A stretch of DNA of 64,000 bases from Flavobacterium sp. UBA2787 (GTDB lineage: Bacteria > Bacteroidota > Bacteroidia > Flavobacteriales > Flavobacteriaceae). Made by a program: the position numbers and the translations under genes. Location: the NCBI GenBank assembly GCA_002352205.1, contig DEHZ01000013.1:62001-126000 (forward strand), in the 5' to 3' direction. Below are positions 9,199-17,784 of the stretch, one piece after another. Below the pieces are notes generated by a model. The model searched no databases. It saw only the letters and a program-made list of their open reading frames with translations, and had not been told where the DNA came from. Every line of letters starts with the position of its first letter. Within the stretch, counting starts at the first letter, position 1.

Positions 9199-12100
9199 AT
9201 GAAAAAAATTATGCGACTTTTTGTTGCCTCAATTCTTATTGCTTTTTATCAGCCAATTGCTGCTCAAAGTTTAGTTGTAAATGAGGTTTTAGCCAGTAAT
9301 TCATCGGTAAACACTGATGAAGATGATAGTTATCAAGACTGGGTTGAATTGTTTAATGGCACATCAAATCCTATCAATTTAGAAGGATATGGTTTGACAG
9401 ATAATTCTACTAATTTATATAAATGGGTTTTTCCTGCAGTAACCATAAATCCGGGAAGCTATTTACTAATTTGGTGCTCTAATAAAAATAGAATCATTCC
9501 CGGGCAACCTTTGCATACCAATTTTGCAATAAGTGCTAGCGGAGAAACAATCTTATTAACCAATCCGGAAGGATTAGTAGTTGATTTTGCTCCTCCAACT
9601 CCTATGTTAGCCAATGTTTCTTATGGTCGTTTGCCAAATGGAACAGGAAATTTTGTGTTTTTTCAAACACCAACTCCGGAAGCGGAAAACATAGGAACTG
9701 GCTATACAGAAACGCTAAATCCTCCTCAATTTTCTCAAAATTCAGGTTTTTTTACAACCGGATTCGATTTAACTATTTCGTCCGAAGATGAAGACGTTAC
9801 TATATTATATACAGTTGATGGTTCTGAACCGGATGAAAATAATTTGACAGGTACAACTTACAGCTATAAAAATCAGTACCCACGATTACCTGGGCAGGAG
9901 TTTGGACCTTTTTTGAATAATTCGTTTGAAACATTAACTTATGCAGAACCTATCAGTATCATTGATCGTTCTCCTTTACCAAATAAGATTTCAATGATTT
10001 CTTCCACGTATGATTTTGTGGCTCCTTATCTTCCGGATGTGCCGATTTTTAAAAGCACCGTTGTACGTGCAAAGGTGATTAAGCCCGGAGCAATGGCCAG
10101 TGATGTTGTAACCAGAAATTATTTTATTACGCCTCAAGGTAACAATCAATTTTCGTTGCCTGTTGTTTCGTTGAGTATTGATGAAGACCAATTATTTGAT
10201 TATAATGACGGAATATATGTAGCGGGAACTGATTTTGATACTTGGCGAACCAATAACCCAAATCAAGTACCCGATTGGGAAATTGGGAATTTTGCCCGCA
10301 AAGGCATTACCGCAGAAAGAGTGGCAAATTTCAGCTACTTTGTTGAAGGTAATGAAGTGATAAATCAAAATATTGGTATTCGAATTCGCGGGAATTATTC
10401 CAGAGTTTATCCTAGTAAATCGTTTAATTTTTATGCCAGATCAGAATATGGGGATAACGATATGGACTATGCCTTTTTTTCTGACAGAACGGATGAAAGT
10501 TATACTCGACTTTCGTTAAAAAATTCAAGTGGCGATTTTTATCATACTAACTTTAGAGACCCGTTAAATCACGAATTAATTAAAGGTTTACGAGTTCAAA
10601 CAGAAGCTTATCAACCGACTATTACATTTATAAACGGAGAGTTTTATGGTATTTTAAGTTTCCGTGAAAAATATGATGACAAGTTTTTTAAACGAGTGTA
10701 TAATATTGATGAAGACGAAATTGATGTTTTAGAAAATAATGCCATAGAAGAAGAAGGTGATAACGTACATTATCTTCAAATGATTAATTATGTTCAAAAC
10801 AATTCATTAGCAAACGAAGAAAATTATGATTACATCCAAACACAAATGGACACCGATAATTTTCAAGATTATTTTATATCCAATATTTTCTTTCAAAATG
10901 TAGATTGGCCTGGGAATAACATTGTGTATTGGCGAAAAAAAACAACAGAGTATGAACCAACTGCACCTTATGGTTTAGATGGAAGATGGCGTTGGGCAAT
11001 TCACGATATGGATTCAACTTTCGGATTAAGTGGTGGAAGTATCTCCATCAACTCGCTAGAAAATGCAACAGCTACAGGAGGTACAAGCTGGCCAAATCCA
11101 GATTGGTCAACGTTGTTACTCAGAAAACTATTAGAAAATGATGAGTTTAAATATGAGTTTATCACTCGTTTTGCCGATGTAATGAACACCTATTTTCATA
11201 CTGATAGAATTCTCACCAGAATTGAAGAAATGAAAACGGTTATCGCACCGGAAATGCCACGACAATATGTTCGATGGAAAGCACCATCAAGTGATTACAG
11301 TTGGAATTATTTCTTGAATAAATTAATTCTTTTTTCAAACGAAAGACCAGAAATTCAACGTGGCCACATTCGCGATAAATTTGAAATCGCAAATGATATT
11401 GATGTTACTGTTGATGTTTCCAATGATGAGCATGGTTTTGTTAAGGTGAATACGATTGAAATTGTGCCAACAATTCCCGGAATTGCTGCTAATCCATATC
11501 CTTGGACAGGAATTTATTATTCTAATATTCCCGTAAAATTAAAAGCAATTGCTAAAACGGGATATGTTTTTAGTCATTGGGAAGGAGCTTCAACCAGTAC
11601 AGAAGAGGAAATTATAAATGATTCAGCCGACAGTTTTTCAGTAACTGCCGTATTTATTCCTGAAGGATTTTCGATTGAGGAAAGTGAGCCAATTTATTTT
11701 TGGATGATGAATTCAGCATTGCCAAATGATGCTCCAATTGTGTCGATTAACTCAACATTTGAAGTTTTAACTGAAGGTGTTTTAGATTTTCAATCGTGTT
11801 TGGAAGGTTATCCGTTTACCAATGCTCATCCCAATTGGAGAAAAGCATCGATGGAACGAAGAAATAGTCCGACAGCGATAAATTATATTCCGGAAGCCAA
11901 TAATAATTTAGCTTTTGGAGCTTCAAATATGCGTGGGTTACAAATCAAGCAACCTTTTCAATTTGAAGGTTTAGAAAATGCAATGGTTTTTAATTTTTCA
12001 ACAGAAGGATATAAAGATATTGTTTTCGGATTTGCTGCCAAAGATGAAAATGCCGCCGATGCTATTGTTGTAGATTATTCAATTTCTGAAGGCGATCCGG

Positions 12101-14121
12101 TTTGGATAACATCCGGTTTAACCGAAACTTCTTTGCCACTTTCATCCGATTTTGAATTGTTTGAAGTTGATTTTTCTTCTATTTCAGGTTCAATAAATAA
12201 TCCAAATTTTAAAGTCAGATTGCGATTTACCGGTCAAAATATGACGGTTGACAATGGTGACCGAGTTACTTTTAATAATTTTTCTGTGAAAGGAGTTCAA
12301 TTACCGTTGCAATACCCAACACCAAATGTGTTTACAATTGGCACCGAAATATCACCTTTAATTCCTACCGTTACAGCTGTGGCGGATAGTTATTCCATCG
12401 AACCAACTTTACCAAACGGATTAAGTTTTGATGTATCAACTGGAATTATTTCTGGAACTCCGACCGAACTTTCAGCAGTGACTGATTATACAGTAACCGC
12501 AACAAATTCTGGCGGAAGTACGAGTTTTGTTTTATCGATTGAAGTGATTGATGTTACTCCATCTTCATTATCCTATTCTACACCAAATGTTTTTACAGTT
12601 GATGAAATGTTTTCAAATTTAGTTCCAACAATTTCAGGTGGAGCAGTTTTAAATTATTCCATCGAACCAACTTTGCCAAATGGATTAAGTTTTGATATAT
12701 CAACCGGAATTATTTCCGGAACACCAACTGAACTTTCTTCAGCAACAGATTACACAGTAACCGCGACAAATTCTGGCGGAAGCACGATTTTTGTACTGTC
12801 GATTGAAGTGATTGATGTGGCTCCAACAAGTTTGACGTATTCAACTCCAAATATTTTCACGGTTGATGAAATGATTTCAAATTTAGTTCCAACCATTTCA
12901 GGTGGAGCAGTTTTAAATTATTCCATCGAACCAACGTTACCAAACGGATTAAGTTTTGATGAAACAACTGGAATTATTTCCGGAACACCGACCGAACTTT
13001 CAGCAGTGACTGATTATACAGTAACCGCAACAAATTCAGGCGGAAGCACGAGTTTTGTGTTGTCGATTGAAGTGATTGATGTCGCACCATCTTCATTATC
13101 CTATTCCACACCAAATGTTTATACGATTAATGAAACGATTTCAAATTTAGTTCCAACCATTTCAGGTGGAGCAGTTTTAGACTATTCCATCGAACCAACT
13201 TTACCAAACGGATTAAGTTTTGATGTATCAACTGGAATTATTTCTGGAACTCCGACTGAACTTTCTTCAGCAACAAATTACATCGTAACCGCAACAAATT
13301 CAGGCGGAAGCACGAGTTTTGTGTTGTCGATTGAAGTGATTGATGTCGCACCATCTTCATTAACCTATTCTACACCAAATGTTTATACAATTAATGAAGC
13401 GATTTCAAATTTAGTTCCAACGATTTCAGGCGGAGCAGTTTTAAATTATTCCATCGAACCAAGTTTACCAAACGGATTAAGTTTTGATGAATCAACCGGA
13501 ATAATTTCAGGAACACCAACTGAACTTTCTTCAGTAACAGATTATACAATTACAGCAACAAATTCAGGCGGAAGCACGAGTTTTGCGTTGTCGATTGAAG
13601 TGATTGATGTCGCACCTTCTTCATTAATTTATTCCACACCAAATGTTTATACGATAAATGAAACGATTTCAAATTTAGTTCCAACCATTTCAGGTGGAGC
13701 AGTTTTAAATTATTTCATCGAACCAGCTTTACCAAACGGATTAAGTTTTGATGAATCAACCGGAATTATTTCTGGAACTCCGACTGAACTTTCTTCAGCA
13801 ACAAATTACACCGTAACCGCAACAAATTCAGGCGGAAGCACGAGTTTTGTGTTGTCGATTGAAGTGATTGAGCCTTTATCAATCGATGATACTTTAAAAT
13901 CAGGTTTTGTACTCTATCCAAACCCGTTTGAGAGTAGTATAAATGTAATTCATTCTTTTGGAAGAGTAAATTATACTTTGTACTCTTTAGATGGAAAATT
14001 AATACGAAATGGAGTTTTAGATGCATCTGAATTAGTGATGCCTGAATTACCAAATGGAACTTACTTATTACAATTAGAAACCGAAGGGAAAATTCAAAAT
14101 TTCAAAATTATTAAAAAATAG
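9199..14121 (+). CDS. Secreted CotH-kinase-like T9SS protein with six putative-Ig (He_PIG-like) repeats
   Basis: About 1640 residues, a paralogue of the preceding gene with the same order: signal peptide ending IAAQS, LTD domain, chitobiase-C-like domain, CotH-like region (about 317-735), InlB-B-like repeat (YVFSHWEGA), and the shared domain ending near 1034. It differs by an array of six 88-residue repeats (1036-1557) with the core NGLSFDVSTGIISGTP, as in bacterial putative-Ig/cadherin-like modules. A T9SS type A sorting domain (LYPNPFESSINV) closes it. The start at 9199 gives MKKIMRLF and a standard signal peptide, and 9193 is an alternative. The array probably extends the catalytic part from the cell surface (inference). 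Confidence 0.83.
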   Translation: MKKIMRLFVASILIAFYQPIAAQSLVVNEVLASNSSVNTDEDDSYQDWVELFNGTSNPINLEGYGLTDNSTNLYKWVFPAVTINPGSYLLIWCSNKNRIIPGQPLHTNFAISASGETILLTNPEGLVVDFAPPTPMLANVSYGRLPNGTGNFVFFQTPTPEAENIGTGYTETLNPPQFSQNSGFFTTGFDLTISSEDEDVTILYTVDGSEPDENNLTGTTYSYKNQYPRLPGQEFGPFLNNSFETLTYAEPISIIDRSPLPNKISMISSTYDFVAPYLPDVPIFKSTVVRAKVIKPGAMASDVVTRNYFITPQGNNQFSLPVVSLSIDEDQLFDYNDGIYVAGTDFDTWRTNNPNQVPDWEIGNFARKGITAERVANFSYFVEGNEVINQNIGIRIRGNYSRVYPSKSFNFYARSEYGDNDMDYAFFSDRTDESYTRLSLKNSSGDFYHTNFRDPLNHELIKGLRVQTEAYQPTITFINGEFYGILSFREKYDDKFFKRVYNIDEDEIDVLENNAIEEEGDNVHYLQMINYVQNNSLANEENYDYIQTQMDTDNFQDYFISNIFFQNVDWPGNNIVYWRKKTTEYEPTAPYGLDGRWRWAIHDMDSTFGLSGGSISINSLENATATGGTSWPNPDWSTLLLRKLLENDEFKYEFITRFADVMNTYFHTDRILTRIEEMKTVIAPEMPRQYVRWKAPSSDYSWNYFLNKLILFSNERPEIQRGHIRDKFEIANDIDVTVDVSNDEHGFVKVNTIEIVPTIPGIAANPYPWTGIYYSNIPVKLKAIAKTGYVFSHWEGASTSTEEEIINDSADSFSVTAVFIPEGFSIEESEPIYFWMMNSALPNDAPIVSINSTFEVLTEGVLDFQSCLEGYPFTNAHPNWRKASMERRNSPTAINYIPEANNNLAFGASNMRGLQIKQPFQFEGLENAMVFNFSTEGYKDIVFGFAAKDENAADAIVVDYSISEGDPVWITSGLTETSLPLSSDFELFEVDFSSISGSINNPNFKVRLRFTGQNMTVDNGDRVTFNNFSVKGVQLPLQYPTPNVFTIGTEISPLIPTVTAVADSYSIEPTLPNGLSFDVSTGIISGTPTELSAVTDYTVTATNSGGSTSFVLSIEVIDVTPSSLSYSTPNVFTVDEMFSNLVPTISGGAVLNYSIEPTLPNGLSFDISTGIISGTPTELSSATDYTVTATNSGGSTIFVLSIEVIDVAPTSLTYSTPNIFTVDEMISNLVPTISGGAVLNYSIEPTLPNGLSFDETTGIISGTPTELSAVTDYTVTATNSGGSTSFVLSIEVIDVAPSSLSYSTPNVYTINETISNLVPTISGGAVLDYSIEPTLPNGLSFDVSTGIISGTPTELSSATNYIVTATNSGGSTSFVLSIEVIDVAPSSLTYSTPNVYTINEAISNLVPTISGGAVLNYSIEPSLPNGLSFDESTGIISGTPTELSSVTDYTITATNSGGSTSFALSIEVIDVAPSSLIYSTPNVYTINETISNLVPTISGGAVLNYFIEPALPNGLSFDESTGIISGTPTELSSATNYTVTATNSGGSTSFVLSIEVIEPLSIDDTLKSGFVLYPNPFESSINVIHSFGRVNYTLYSLDGKLIRNGVLDASELVMPELPNGTYLLQLETEGKIQNFKIIKK
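12304..13869 (+). repeat. Six tandem 264-bp repeats encoding Ig-like modules
   Basis: Successive copies begin at Y-STPNV-T and recur every 264 nt (88 codons). Copies 2-6 are nearly identical at nucleotide level, for example the repeated EPTLPNGLSFD and SGTPTELSS stretches. Copy 1 is the most diverged. This indicates recent expansion, which can change length by slipped recombination. Confidence 0.9.
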
Positions 14122-14141
14122 ATTTTTAGAAATAGAAGTTC

Positions 14142-14174
14142 AAAAGGAGTTTGTTTATTCAAGCTCCTTTTTTT
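14142..14174 (+). terminator. Terminator after the second CotH-like gene
   Basis: AAAAGGAG (14142-14149) pairs with CTCCTTTT (14164-14171) and is followed by a T run. Confidence 0.6.
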
Positions 14175-14228
14175 GATAGCATTTTTCAGTAAAAAGCTGT
14201 TTCTTGCAGAAAAATTGTCCTTTTTAAT

Positions 14229-15002
14229 TTGAAATTTCTCAAAAACATACTCGATTTTTACATTCAATCTTCGTTACATATTGCGTTTGCGGTTTTTGCA
14301 TTGGTTCGAATAACTGAAATTTCACTTCAACTTTCAAGCGATACAACTTTAGAATTGACCATCTTTTTCGGAACAATTGTAGGTTATAATTTTTTAAAAT
14401 ATTTTGAAGCTTTTCAAAAAGGAAATTTCGATTTAAATAGAAATCGCTATTTAGTTGGATTGACTTTTCTTTCAGTAATTGCCACGCTTTTTTATTTTTT
14501 ACAATTGACTAATTCTCTTCAAATTTATTTCATCAAAATAGGATTGTTGGTTGCACTTTATCCAATTTTGCGAAAATTTGGTTTTTGGAAATTGTTTTTG
14601 GTCGGTTTTTGTGTGACAGCAATTACGGTTTATGCACCGATTATTCAGCAAAATGCATTTTCTGATGATGAAAAAATTATTTTGCTTCAACGATTTTTTA
14701 TCATCTTTAGTTTGATGATTCCGTTTGAAATTTTAGACAGTCAAACCGATGATGATTTGATGAAAACCCTTCCGCAAAGATTCGGAATTTTTAAAACTAA
14801 ACTGTTCGGAATTGTTCTTTTATTTCCGTTTGTTTTGTTGGAATTTTTTAATGATAAGATTGAAATTTTAAATTTTGCAGCTGCCATTATAACTGCACTT
14901 TTTATTGGATTTACTACTTTTAAAAGAGATAAGTATTACGCTTCATTTTGGGTGGAAAGTGTCCCGATTTTGTGGTTAGTTTTATTGCTGATTTTCAGCT
15001 AA
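14229..15002 (+). CDS. UbiA-like polytopic membrane protein (putative prenyltransferase family)
   Basis: A 257-residue protein with about eight hydrophobic segments and the overall pattern of UbiA-superfamily proteins in Bacteroidota. The aspartates of the family, normally NDxxD-like, are represented only by ILDSQTDDD around residue 173, so catalytic status is uncertain. No upstream ATG exists before an in-frame stop at 14190. TTG at 14229 is therefore the likely start (read LKFLKNILDFY). It is convergent with, and overlaps by 21 nt, the end of the SRPBCC gene on the other strand. Function is not established. Confidence 0.6.
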   Translation: MKFLKNILDFYIQSSLHIAFAVFALVRITEISLQLSSDTTLELTIFFGTIVGYNFLKYFEAFQKGNFDLNRNRYLVGLTFLSVIATLFYFLQLTNSLQIYFIKIGLLVALYPILRKFGFWKLFLVGFCVTAITVYAPIIQQNAFSDDEKIILLQRFFIIFSLMIPFEILDSQTDDDLMKTLPQRFGIFKTKLFGIVLLFPFVLLEFFNDKIEILNFAAAIITALFIGFTTFKRDKYYASFWVESVPILWLVLLLIFS

Positions 15003-15437
15003 ATTCTTTAAAATTTTATTTCTTGTTTTGATGAAATTTGTCAAATACTTTTTCAAAACAATTTTATCAAAGAATAAATCTAAAACTCCATAAGGTGTTT
15101 CATAGTCTAATCGATCAATCATCACTGTATAGTCATTTTCAAATTGAAAGAAATGTTCGTGTTTAAATGATTTAAAATGCCCTACTTCCATTTCGTCCAC
15201 AAAATAAGAAGGAAATGTAAAATGTGTAATTCGGCTTTTATGCAAAAGTTGTAACCCTAAATGTCTTCCGCTCCAAGTAACGGTTTCGTTTAATTCAATC
15301 AAACCTGAAGTTTTTCCATCAATCGCTTTTTCATTTGATTTTGCCGCAGAAAGTTGATGAATATCGATGTTTCTGGCTATATCAAATACAATTTCGATGG
15401 GTGCTCTTATCTTGGTGGTAACAATTATTGTTGTCAT
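14982..15437 (-). CDS. SRPBCC-fold (START-like) ligand-binding protein
   Basis: A 151-residue protein beginning with the edge strand TTIIVTTKIRAPIEIVFDIARNIDIH, typical of SRPBCC/polyketide-cyclase-like proteins. WSGRHLGL and the hydrophobic DRLDYETPYGVLDLFFD are further pocket-lining segments. Such proteins bind hydrophobic ligands. Some homologues are annotated as cell-division inhibitors, but nothing here proves that. It is the last gene of a minus-strand run headed by a GbsR/MarR-like regulator at 17049-17552. A perfect 13-bp palindrome lies just upstream in the 55-nt gap to the preceding membrane-protein gene. Confidence 0.72.
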   Translation of the reverse strand: MTTIIVTTKIRAPIEIVFDIARNIDIHQLSAAKSNEKAIDGKTSGLIELNETVTWSGRHLGLQLLHKSRITHFTFPSYFVDEMEVGHFKSFKHEHFFQFENDYTVMIDRLDYETPYGVLDLFFDKIVLKKYLTNFIKTRNKILKNLAENQQ

Positions 15438-15455
15438 TTATTTGATCTTTTTTAG

Positions 15456-15484
15456 ACCTGACAGGTTTCAAAAACCTGTCAGGT
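15456..15484. repeat. Perfect palindrome, 13-bp arms, 3-nt loop
   Basis: ACCTGACAGGTTT (15456-15468), loop CAA, then its exact complement (15472-15484). It sits between two co-directional genes and has no T run directly after it on the minus strand. It looks like a REP-type intergenic palindrome rather than a plain terminator. Confidence 0.8.
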
Positions 15485-15492
15485 GTTGTAGA

Positions 15493-15879
15493 TTATCCTC
15501 TAAACACGATTCGTTCTTCTACTTGTGGCTGACTCGCTTTTCTTTTTCCTCTAAAAAATAAATACAAATTGATGAAAAGCATAATTCCTAAATAAATAGA
15601 AAAACCACCAATTTTACTGCTCAATTCTTCAATCATAACTTGATAGGAGTTGTTGTATAAACTCATTTCCATAATTTTTAAAGCAAATCCGATGTTGAGT
15701 AAATAAAATCCGGTTTCAAATAGTTTGTTGGTGGCTTTGGCAATTTCTTCGCGACCTTTAAAAATATCGGTCATATAGACCAAGCTGTTTTTGAACAACG
15801 TTTTTGAAACATAAATGGTTAATGCGATTGCAACCGGAAGATAAATTGCGTAGGCGAGAATTGTTTTTGTAGTTTCCAT
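15493..15879 (-). CDS. Small integral membrane protein, four predicted helices
   Basis: A 128-residue protein with hydrophobic stretches at about residues 8-26, 56-70 and 92-112 and a basic tail (FFRGKRKASQ). The pattern METTKTILAYAIYLPVAIAL and FYLLNIGFALKIM resembles that of the next gene upstream (NLLLGYYLLNLGYCAI), so the two are probably diverged paralogues. I do not recognise a named family. It lies 11 nt after that neighbour inside the regulator-led operon, so it probably acts in the same membrane process. Confidence 0.7.
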   Translation of the reverse strand: METTKTILAYAIYLPVAIALTIYVSKTLFKNSLVYMTDIFKGREEIAKATNKLFETGFYLLNIGFALKIMEMSLYNNSYQVMIEELSSKIGGFSIYLGIMLFINLYLFFRGKRKASQPQVEERIVFRG

Positions 15880-15889
15880 AATATAAAGA

Positions 15890-16237
15890 TTAATTGATTA
15901 ATTTTTTAATGTAATTTGTAATCATAAAAATGTTGATGTAATGTAGAATTCCGATGATAAAAAGGATAATTGATGTTTTGTAAGCGATGATTCCAACTAA
16001 TTGATTTACTGTTTCGATTTTCTCCCAACTCAAAATCGTAATCGCACAATAACCGAGATTCAGTAAATAATAGCCCAACAATAAATTTTTATTTACTTTT
16101 TTGCATAAATCTTCGTGATTGGGAACCAATTGTGAGACAAACACATTGCCGTTTCTGTACAAAATTTGTCCCACAACAAAAATGATAATTGCTGTTATGG
16201 TAAGGTAAATAAAGTAGGAGAGGATGTTGAGGTTCAT
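15890..16237 (-). CDS. Small integral membrane protein, paralogue of the next gene
   Basis: About 115 residues from an ATG at 16237 (MNLNILSYFIYL), which lies 4 nt after the stop of the preceding gene. An in-frame extension to 16261 would overlap that gene and is less likely. There are three or four hydrophobic segments and the central motif YYLLNLGYCAI shared with the downstream paralogue. No enzyme motif is visible and no family was recognised. Tight spacing argues for translational coupling in the operon. Confidence 0.68.
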   Translation of the reverse strand: MNLNILSYFIYLTITAIIIFVVGQILYRNGNVFVSQLVPNHEDLCKKVNKNLLLGYYLLNLGYCAITILSWEKIETVNQLVGIIAYKTSIILFIIGILHYINIFMITNYIKKLIN

Positions 16238-16241
16238 GGTT

Positions 16242-16682
16242 TTACAATTTATAATGACCAATTAAATTATGAATAAACAAAGCAGAATTCACAATCGCAA
16301 AAAGAACAAATAAGGAATTCATACCATAACTTCCAACTTTAAAAAGTGTTCTTTTAGGGATTTCATACATCGGATAATAGGCAATTTGAGTAGCTACTTT
16401 TCCCACCCAATAAGCTGCAATTAATACGGTTAAAGCTACTGCTAAAGCAGATTGTTCTTTTAATTCGTTTGTAAATAAAATAGCAATCAACCCAAATGAA
16501 AAGTTTAAACCCTGAATATACCTTCCATACGTTTTGGCGATTTCCTGATTCAAAGGTTTGAGCTGTTTTACATCATTATACCAATCAAAAACTTGATGAC
16601 GGATGTAAGGATAAATTAGAGCGGTTAAAATTTGACCTATTCCGCTTAGAATAATTAGCCAGTTTGGGATAGTATTAGTCAT
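16242..16682 (-). CDS. Integral membrane protein of unknown function
   Basis: A 146-residue protein with four hydrophobic segments (about 8-26, 58-72, 79-98 and 116-138). A polar loop YIRHQVFDWYNDVKQLKP follows the first helix. No catalytic residues are apparent and the family is not recognised. It is 3 nt downstream of the 102-residue membrane protein gene, consistent with co-transcription in the same operon. Confidence 0.68.
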   Translation of the reverse strand: MTNTIPNWLIILSGIGQILTALIYPYIRHQVFDWYNDVKQLKPLNQEIAKTYGRYIQGLNFSFGLIAILFTNELKEQSALAVALTVLIAAYWVGKVATQIAYYPMYEIPKRTLFKVGSYGMNSLFVLFAIVNSALFIHNLIGHYKL

Positions 16683-16685
16683 AAT

Positions 16686-16994
16686 TTAATTTTTTTGAGT
16701 GTAAACAAGTAATGATAAATAAATGCACAAAATAGGTGGCATTATCCAAAATCCGTCAGAATTAGTTATTGAAATTCCTACGAAAAATAGTATCACACCA
16801 ACTAAATAACTAATGATGAAACTATTTTTCAATTCTTTAAACCAAAGTATTATCCCAACAATCACTTGAATAAATCCGGTCGCCATTGTTGAGATTAAAG
16901 CAAACACCAACATTCCATCATCAAATATTCCTAAAAAGGCTATAAATAGTGGAATTCCAATTGCAACGGTATTCAAAATCTTTAATTTTCTCAT
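16686..16994 (-). CDS. Small integral membrane protein, four helices
   Basis: A 102-residue, almost wholly hydrophobic protein (MRKLKILNTVAIGIPLFIAF onward) with four predicted membrane spans and no recognisable motif. An inverted repeat AACTTTCA-N8-TGAAAGTT, nearly identical to the one on the promoter of the adjacent GbsR/MarR-like regulator, lies 17-40 nt upstream of its start. That suggests the regulator also acts here. Confidence 0.65.
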   Translation of the reverse strand: MRKLKILNTVAIGIPLFIAFLGIFDDGMLVFALISTMATGFIQVIVGIILWFKELKNSFIISYLVGVILFFVGISITNSDGFWIMPPILCIYLSLLVYTQKN

Positions 16995-17009
16995 CTTATC
17001 TATTGTTTT

Positions 17010-17035
17010 AAACTTTCAGAAAAAAATGAAAGTTA
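17010..17035. promoter_or_regulatory. Inverted-repeat operator, second copy
   Basis: AACTTTCA (17011-17018), 8 nt of mostly A, then TGAAAGTT (17027-17034). It lies in the 54-nt gap between the regulator gene and the first membrane-protein gene. It matches the site at 17577-17604 in both arms and spacer length. Confidence 0.65.
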
Positions 17036-17048
17036 TTATTAAAAAAAT

Positions 17049-17552
17049 TTACTTCATTATTTTCACGACCAATTTTGCCAACCAATTGTCTTTGTATTCA
17101 GTGATTTTATCCAAAACATTGTCGGCTTTCAACACAAAATCATACAATTTAGAAGTTTGATCAACAAAATGTTTTTCGGCCGCTGTTCCATCTGATTCAA
17201 TTGCCGAAACTTCTTTCAATACTTTCAAAGCGGGTTTGATTTCACGTTTGCTGCGTTCTCTCGAAATTTTGACGGCTAACTCGTCTAAATCTTTTTCGGC
17301 AGTAAAAAACTCTTTGCGTTCGCCGGCTTTGTATTCTTTGTACACAATTCCCCAATCCATCAAAGCTCTCAAATTCATCGAAGCATTTCCGCGAGAAATT
17401 TGCAATTCATCCATAATGTCTTCCATCGAAATCGGTTCGTGCGAAACCATCAACAACGCATGAATCTGTGCCATGGTTTTGTTAATTCCCCATTGCGAAC
17501 CTAAAGCTCCCCAGGTTTGAACGAATTTATTTTTTGCTTCTTTGAATTCCAT
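17049..17552 (-). CDS. GbsR/MarR-family winged-helix transcriptional regulator
   Basis: A 167-residue protein with the GbsR/MarR layout: WGALGSQWGINKTMAQIHALL at about 15-35, then the helix-turn-helix MEDIMDELQISRGNASMNLRAL at about 42-63. A wing with KEYKAGERKEFF and a helical dimerisation tail follow. Members repress small operons, including their own, in response to ligands or osmolytes. It heads the minus-strand operon of four membrane proteins and an SRPBCC protein. A 10-bp-arm inverted repeat covers its -33 region, so autoregulation is likely. The ligand is unknown. Confidence 0.85.
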   Translation of the reverse strand: MEFKEAKNKFVQTWGALGSQWGINKTMAQIHALLMVSHEPISMEDIMDELQISRGNASMNLRALMDWGIVYKEYKAGERKEFFTAEKDLDELAVKISRERSKREIKPALKVLKEVSAIESDGTAAEKHFVDQTSKLYDFVLKADNVLDKITEYKDNWLAKLVVKIMK

Positions 17553-17556
17553 GAGA

Positions 17557-17587
17557 CAAAGATATATAAAAGTTTTTAAACTTTCAA
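17557..17587 (-). promoter_or_regulatory. Promoter of the GbsR/MarR-like gene
   Basis: On the minus strand a TTG (17585-17587) is followed after 20 nt by TATCTTTG (17557-17564), fitting TTG-N17-23-TAnnTTTG. The start codon begins at 17552, so the leader is very short. Confidence 0.6.
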
Positions 17588-17604
17588 AAAAAAATGAAAG
17601 TTTA
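17577..17604. promoter_or_regulatory. Inverted-repeat operator overlapping the regulator promoter
   Basis: TAAACTTTCA (17577-17586), an 8-nt A spacer, then TGAAAGTTTA (17595-17604). A third half site AAAAGTTT is at 17568-17575. The palindrome covers the -33 TTG of the regulator's own promoter, the expected position for a repressor site. Confidence 0.7.
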
Positions 17605-17784
17605 TTTTTTCAAATTATAAAAAATTATAAAATTGTCAGACAATTAATCTTTTCAGAATTAATAATAGAGAGAATTTAACTTTTGTGCGAAATATAGTAA
17701 ACTATAAAGGTTAAACATTTTTTATAAGCTTCGATATATTTCTAAAACATATATTTTTATGATTATTAACCAAATTATTTATTA

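Noticed and set aside
15456-15484. Simple rho-independent terminator in the membrane-protein operon
   Set aside because: The stem is perfect but lacks a directly following T tract on the minus strand, so it was listed as a REP-like palindrome instead.
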